Part shown: positions 58,464-64,000 of the stretch, piece after piece
How the letters are laid out: each line of letters opens with the position of its first letter
Position numbering within the stretch: position 1 is the stretch's first letter
DNA from: Benincasa hispida
Lineage: Eukaryota; Streptophyta; Magnoliopsida; Cucurbitales; Cucurbitaceae
Direction of reading: 5' to 3'
DNA: 64,000 nt
NCBI RefSeq assembly: GCF_009727055.1
Contig: NC_052354.1
Location: 52,314,860 to 52,378,859, forward strand
Made by a program: the position numbers and the translations under genes
Notes under the pieces: generated by a model
Told to the model about the DNA's origin: nothing
Seen by the model: the letters and a program-made list of their open reading frames with translations, nothing else
The model's database searches: none

Positions 58464-59810
58464 GAGTAAAAAGTTATGCAAATGTCATTCGTAGGGGGAC
58501 ACAAGAAAAGGTGCCTCGAGACTACAAACTAATAAGAGAGACCGAGGGATGTGTTGGCACACGTCTCGCTCCCATTTACTATAAATGCTCTCTCCATTCA
58601 CCTTAGTATTAACCTATACAAACACCACCCATAGGAGGACACAAGAAAAGGTGCCTCGAGGTCGAGTATCTCACGGTGTGAACTTTGAGGAAGAAACGTG
58701 AAAAAAAAATTGATGTATCATATACCTCATTTTACTCCCAGTTAGTATTTTACCCAGGGTTATTTATCTTAGAAAAATATGACTACTTATTTTTACAAAG
58801 TGTTTATTATGACTACTTATTTTTACAAAGTGTTTATTTAAATTTGCCCAAAAGTAACATTTACTTTGGATCTTTGATTAATGTTTATAAAACACTTTAA
58901 TAAACATTAATCAAGGATTGCATGCTTGTACCAAATCTATCTAATTTACCTTACCATGTCAATTCTCAGGTAGGGGTGTTTCGTTTTCATCAATTTAAAT
59001 ACCTCAGCTTAGACAGAACTAACCTTAGACAAAAGGTCCCTTATAGATACGTTTGCTACAAATTTAATCTTTTGATTAAAACCAATTTAATTCTATTGAA
59101 CTAATTAAAAGATTAAACTTATTTCTAATCTCATTAGAAATGTGATCTTAGGTCTATGTGAATCATATTTTAAAATTATTTTACAAAATGATTTTAACCT
59201 ACGTTTGCATACAACTCTGAATTATTGATTTTAATTTCTAATTTTACTTAATTATAACAATTATAAAATAAATTAAACAAATTAAAATCATCCATTGCAT
59301 ATTATGACATACTTAGTAAAATTATAATATTTATAAAATTACCTAAAGTAGTATCATGTTTCATACAATCTCAATTTTAGTAATTCATTACTTTAACCAT
59401 ACATAACATTTATATATACTAAAGTAATGAAATAATTAATAACATACATTCATCCATACATTCAAACTATATATTATAACGCTTATAATATAAACGATGC
59501 ATGGTTATGTTATTAATGCATGCAAACATATATTATAACACTTATATTATATGATGCATGAGCATGCTATAAAATTAAATCATGCAACTATATATTATAA
59601 CATTTGTAATATAGATGATACATGAATAATGCATAACCTATGATGGAATTTTACTATATGGTATACATTATGATATATATTAAAATAATAAATCATTCAT
59701 CAAATGTATAATTTAAACAACAATAATCATGCAACTATATATTATAACATTTATAATATAAATGATGCATAAATAATGTATAATCTATGATGGGATTTTA
59801 CTATATGATA
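58464..59810 (-). other. Element I leader, far part
   Basis: AT-rich non-coding sequence related in inverted orientation to the leader of H. It holds two copies of GGACACAAGAAAAGGTGCCT (58499 and 58636), a 28-bp direct repeat (58779-58834), a perfect 15-bp-arm hairpin (58874-58914) and tandem units of about 150 bp (59580-59800) with CATGCAACTATATATTATAA. The solo LTR at 59811 interrupts it. The continuation at 61898 shares sequence with the left flank. Confidence 0.55.
59580..59810. repeat. Tandem units of about 150 bp
   Basis: CATGCAACTATATATTATAA begins units at 59581 and 59730, each continuing through a CTATGATGG then ATTTTACTATATG block. More diverged relatives extend left to about 59440. 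Confidence 0.75.
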
Positions 59811-61897
59811 TGATGGGATTGGTGTCCTAATTCTCCCAGAATCTCGTAGTTTGTAAACTTTGTACATATTGTTATTAATAAAATAAGAGTTATTTTATTT
59901 GCATTTACTCATATCCAATAAATAAAGATCCATGGTTATTTTATGTAAACTTAAGCATGTATATGAGATATACAAGTGGATCATGCCTTAAGTAAGAACC
60001 AAAAAGGACTATAGTATATGGATTAAGGAGGGATACCTTATTCTGATGACACTACGGATACGACCCGTTTTGTACAGGTTTGCAAGTGTTGTAAACTACT
60101 ATAAATGGCCTGATCCTGACCATTCATGTGGAGACATGCGAGCGAGGGTATCTTATACAAAGAGTTTGTATAAGACTGGACCACGAGATGATTCGTCTCT
60201 TTATATAACGTCGTTGATAATTAAGACTTACATCTCACTAAAACGACCATAGGTGACATGACCTTAATCTTGAGTATTTTGGAAACTTCTGTCTATGAGG
60301 GCGGTCCTTTGATTAGTATGGGTGAGAATGACCAGATTGTCGACTCAAAAAGTCTAACTTTTCGAGGATTTGTCTGATTGGGGATCTAGGAACTCAGTTA
60401 CACAAGACGGAATTCACTCCTTCCCCGAAGCAGGGGTAAGTAGATAGATTGCTCCCTTAAGGGCTGATTCCAGGTCTTGAACATAGTGGTCACATCCTTT
60501 CTTTGGAAGAGAGGACCCAGTCATAGTAGGACTATGACTTATTGTTCATTAGAGGAATCAGTGGTACTTAAGGAGTTAAATGTAACTACAGGGGCAAAAT
60601 GGCAAATTAATCTAACTGTACTTATGAGCGATTTGTGAAGGGTTATCGCAATGTTGATTGGTTGATATGAACACAGAAATATATCTGTAGTGAGAATAGT
60701 GCAGTTGTCGGTCTTTAGTGGAGTGTTCAACAGTTAAAAGATGGTGAACCCCATGACTAAAGAGTTTAGTCAATTATTCACGTACTGATGGAGCTTCAAG
60801 CTACTGGTTCATAAGGTCTCCTTGGTAGCTCAATGGATTCAAGTTAAGAATCAATTCTTGGGGTTAGTTTGAAGTGTTCAAATTAACAAGAGAAAATTCA
60901 ATTATATATGATATAATTGGTGTGATGTATGAGATACATCAAGTGGAGGAATCAATGTAAATATGATTTATATTAAGTATTATAAAATAGAAAAAGAACT
61001 ATGGTTTATATGTTTCATGAGATGAAATATTAAAACTATCGGTTATAAATATAATACGATAAGTTGGTTATCATATTTATTTATATTATATTAATTATAT
61101 GATAATTAAATCTTTTTCTCTAATAACCAATTGAGTGGGAGGTTATTGGTGGTTTTATGGTAACCGTGAGATAAAAGAAAAAATGTTTTCCTAAAATTAG
61201 AAATTACTTCATTCGAAAAGAACTCACGGATAAGCTATCAAGTGAAAGAGTTTCACTAAGCGATGGTTGACAGAGACTAACCGATCGTGCAGCTTTGACT
61301 ATACGATAGTCATTTAGTTGATCGTAGCTAAATGATCAAGTGGCATAGTCTATACGATAGGTTTCCGTTTGCTAAACGATCGAGCACATCTTCTATATGA
61401 TAGACGGTGTATATCTTCCACTTGCTCGATCGTCTACTTGATCGTAGTCCTTCAGTCTCTTCCTCAAGCCAAGTTCATACAGGGCCCACAACTTCTAGAT
61501 TCTCACACCAAGAATACCAAGATAACTATTGTGGTGGTGTTTTCACTCAGTTCGTGAATCGAATGAGACTCAATTGGTTTCGTGGAGGCCGTTCGTTGTG
61601 TTCGTATTGTTGTTCGTGTTGTTCCAGACGTTGTGTTCGAGCGTTGCTGTTTTTTTATGCATGGAGATTGATCGAGGGATTCGTGAAGAATGGTTCTCCA
61701 AAGGTATACATCCTCTATCCCTTGTATCACCTTAAAGCATGCTGTAATTTCGTTTTGTACATGACCTGTTAGTTTCCGTTCTTAGACTATATGTGTTCAC
61801 TCGAATGGAATTTAGAACGATCTCTTCCGCTACCAAATTTTCTTTTGATCCAATTTCAGGGTAGCCTCATGGAAATCCTCATGCTTGATTTCCTTCA
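59811..61897 (+). repeat. Solo LTR of the large copia group
   Basis: It starts TGATGGGATTGGTGTCC and ends TGATTTCCTTCA, 2087 bp. The first half parallels (inverted) the LTRs at 44178-46136 and 26371-28300, for example ACCCGTTTTGTACAGGTTTG and GACCATTCATGTGGAGACAT. No primer site or coding sequence adjoins. The left flank TGATA (59806-59810) and right flank TAGTA (61898-61902) fit a decayed duplication of TGGTA, the sequence found at this point in the neighbouring tandem unit. The segment 61256-61450 is unusually rich in GATCG words. Confidence 0.78.
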
Positions 61898-62597
61898 TAG
61901 TATACATTATGACATATATTAAAAATAAATCATTTATCAAATGAATAATTTAATCAACAATTATGGATCGGGATTGGACTCCTAAGGCAATTAATTAAAT
62001 TAATATAATACTTATATTAATTTAATAAATTAAAAAAACTAACTATTACATAATGATAGCCAAACTGGTTCAAAATAGGTGAACCGGGTCTTCAACTGTA
62101 TGAATTGGATATCCCAGCACCTGAACTGCTCGAACCAAGCGAACTGGATGCGAACCAGATGAATCTCGAACCAAACAGCGTGCAAATTGGAAAAAAAATT
62201 CTGTCTTGGAGCAATGCAACACTGTGACCTAGCGTTGCAATGTTATGGAAAATTTTTCCATTCCGCCCTTCGCAGCGTTGCAACGCTACTGCAAAGTTAC
62301 AAATTCTGTCGATCCTTCTCCGATTTGTACCTCGTTTTCTCTAGAAAAACACCATACGAACGACTTAAAACTTTCAAAATACAAACTCTATCACAATTTA
62401 TGCCCAAAAACAAAGGGTCCTTATAGACCAATTTGTAAAATAAATCTATAAATCTAAATGTCCAATCCTTAAACATCCAAAAATTGCAAACCATTCACAT
62501 TTCAATACAATTCATCAATATGAACAATACTACAGAATTTAACCCACCAAATCTATAAAAGAAATTTTGGAAAATTAAAAATTGGGACCAAAACCTT
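61898..62597 (-). other. Element I leader, near part
   Basis: Non-coding. It continues the tandem-unit sequence broken by the solo LTR, then matches the F leader (48751-49301), with GAACC-rich stretches near 62080-62180 and a 14-bp palindrome AGCGTTGCAACGCT at 62274-62287. Confidence 0.6.
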
Positions 62598-62609
62598 GCT
62601 CTGATATCA
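62598..62609 (-). other. Primer binding site of element I (tRNA-iMet type)
   Basis: The minus strand reads TGATATCAGAGC (one mismatch to TGGTATCAGAGC), two bases from the LTR end. Confidence 0.82.
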
Positions 62610-62611
62610 AT

Positions 62612-63189
62612 TGAAGGAATGGTGAAGTTCCGCAACGGAAGCGGGATCGTTCCCAATTTTCAATATTTCACAAAAACATAAGATTATAGAGAACATTATG
62701 CATTATCATAGAAAATTACAACATGCATAAGAATAGAGAATAAGGGTAAGGTTTGAAGAACACTTACCCTTGAATAACCCTTCTTCACGACTTTCCTCTT
62801 CTCCGGTCATGAACCAAAACACACATATAGAAAAAAATCCCGAAGAGGACACTACCAAAAATGGGCCTCTTGTATTCTCTATAGGGGTTGAGAATTAGCA
62901 AGAGATGTGGGCTCTGCTATATTTAAGAGATGTGGGCTCTGCTATATTTTGGTAAGAGGAAGAGAGAATTGAGAGAGGAATTTCTCAGGGATGATCTAAT
63001 GTGAAAAATACAGACAAAAACCCTTTTCCATATTCTTTGTAACTTCTTTTGGAGAAGATGATGATCTCCCGTTAAAACCACCCACCAACCACGTTAAGAT
63101 CAAGAGAGAATTAAGGGAAGGGAAGTTATTTCCCTCCCTTTAATTTTAAAATTAAAATTTAATTAATAATAGCATTTTAATTTAAATAA

Positions 63190-63255
<66 letters not shown>

Positions 63256-63737
63256 CTATATGTTATATCATATATAAACACATACCTATAGTTTTTATAT
63301 TGTACCCAATACAATATAACCTTTAGTTTTTAATTCTCTCATCAATGCATGGTATTTAATATAAATCACATTTATACTAATTAAGTTATATGAATCTCAT
63401 CCATATAATCGATATTTGAACTCATCATATTCAAATTTAATTCCTCTATAAATAAACTTTATACTATAGTGTATCAAATACATTATATTAATTATATCAT
63501 ATATAATTAATTCTCTCAATTAATTTGAACAATTCAAATTAGTCCAAAATTAATTCTCAATATTCCTTATTGAGCTAAATAGATGAGCTTATGGACATGT
63601 AGATTGAAGCTTTATGGTACTTGAATAATTAATTAAACTTCTTTAATTAAATTATTCAACATTCATTAACTGTCGGTCACTCCACTAAAGACTGACAGTT
63701 GCATTCTTCGCACTACAGATATATTTCCATGTCCAAT
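62612..63737 (-). repeat. Element I 5' LTR, 3' part
   Basis: On the minus strand it ends CACCATTCCTTCA at 62612 and parallels the LTR at 44178-46136 up to about 45260. At about 63737 it breaks off and joins plus-strand 3' untranslated sequence of element M. A long (AT)n tract lies at 63196-63250. Confidence 0.78.
63196..63250. repeat. (AT)n microsatellite
   Basis: An uninterrupted AT run of about 27 dinucleotides within the LTR of element I. The sister LTRs have much shorter runs at the same place. Confidence 0.95.
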
Positions 63738-64000
63738 AACCTAGGGCAAGTGGGAGAAATATCAAGTATGAGATACCAAATGGTAAAACCATGGGTATGA
63801 GATCCCTAGTTTATTGTATTTCTCTTTAAAACTCAGAAACTCGGTCTTATATATTGAATATATAAGCTACCACTAGAGTTTTAGTCCAAGTGGGAGTTTG
63901 TTGGGTTTTATTTCCTAAAACTTGTGATTTGTAAACATTAGAACTTATTCTGAGAATTCAATAAAGTTGTTGTTGAATATATTGTTTTTTTAGAAATCCA
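63738..64000 (+). mobile_element. Element M: 3' untranslated region, polypurine tract and LTR start
   Basis: AACCTAGGGCAAGTGGGAGA begins a block matching 56396-56560 of element H. CCAAGTGGGAGTT (63886-63898) is the polypurine tract. The LTR starts TGTTGGGTTTTATTTCC at 63899 and runs off the window. Confidence 0.75.

Noticed and set aside
61407..61772. 121-codon plus-strand frame
   Set aside because: Inside the 3' part of the solo LTR; the same sequence at 900-1118 is not open in this frame.

Overview
The window looks like repeat-rich nuclear DNA of a flowering plant, probably a dicot. The sequence is AT-rich and carries degraded Ty1/copia and Ty3/gypsy polyproteins, a plant L1-type LINE, an Au-like SINE and one intron-containing gene of the plant-specific DUF1068 family. 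A cucurbit source is my guess, from the general look of the LTR families; I could not test it. No bacterial operon, CRISPR array, rRNA or tRNA gene was seen.

Layout. 1-2085: two abutting LTR fragments and unassigned DNA. 2086-20758: a three-level nest of related Ty3/gypsy elements (Athila-like, tRNA-Asp primer site, LTRs of about 1.6-1.7 kb). Element C (minus strand) is flanked by GATAT/GACAT. Element B (plus) sits inside C. Element A (plus) sits inside B's 5' LTR and is flanked by ATACT/GTACT. A deletion fused B's gag to C's 5' LTR at about 19095. 20860-23088: a 2.2 kb gypsy-type solo LTR holding an 11-unit minisatellite. 23089-25964: AT-rich spacer with a foldback element and a MITE-like element. 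25965-33060: minus-strand copia element E, whose reverse transcriptase is split by a 1.93 kb solo LTR (TTATA/TTACA duplication). 34653-37455: the only clear host gene, a three-exon DUF1068 (ELMO/NKS1-like) gene with a 24-nt microexon and two SINE-like insertions in its introns. 37942-39980: a 5'-truncated LINE with an unusually long flanking duplication. 40094-44177: copia element L (366 bp LTR). 44178-64000: overlapping remnants of one large copia group with LTRs near 1.9-2.1 kb (J, F, G, H, I, M), plus a solo LTR at 59811-61897.

Every mobile-element coding region seen carries stops, frameshifts or deletions, so none looks autonomous. Many of the stops are C-to-T or G-to-A changes, as expected of old methylated plant retroelements. 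The DUF1068 gene is intact: its three exons join in frame into a 172-residue protein.

No convincing new functional system was found. The best leads are the nested chronology, the repeat arrays in the copia leaders and LTRs, the GATCG-rich LTR segment, the long LINE duplication and the inverted-repeat element at 23470-24252.
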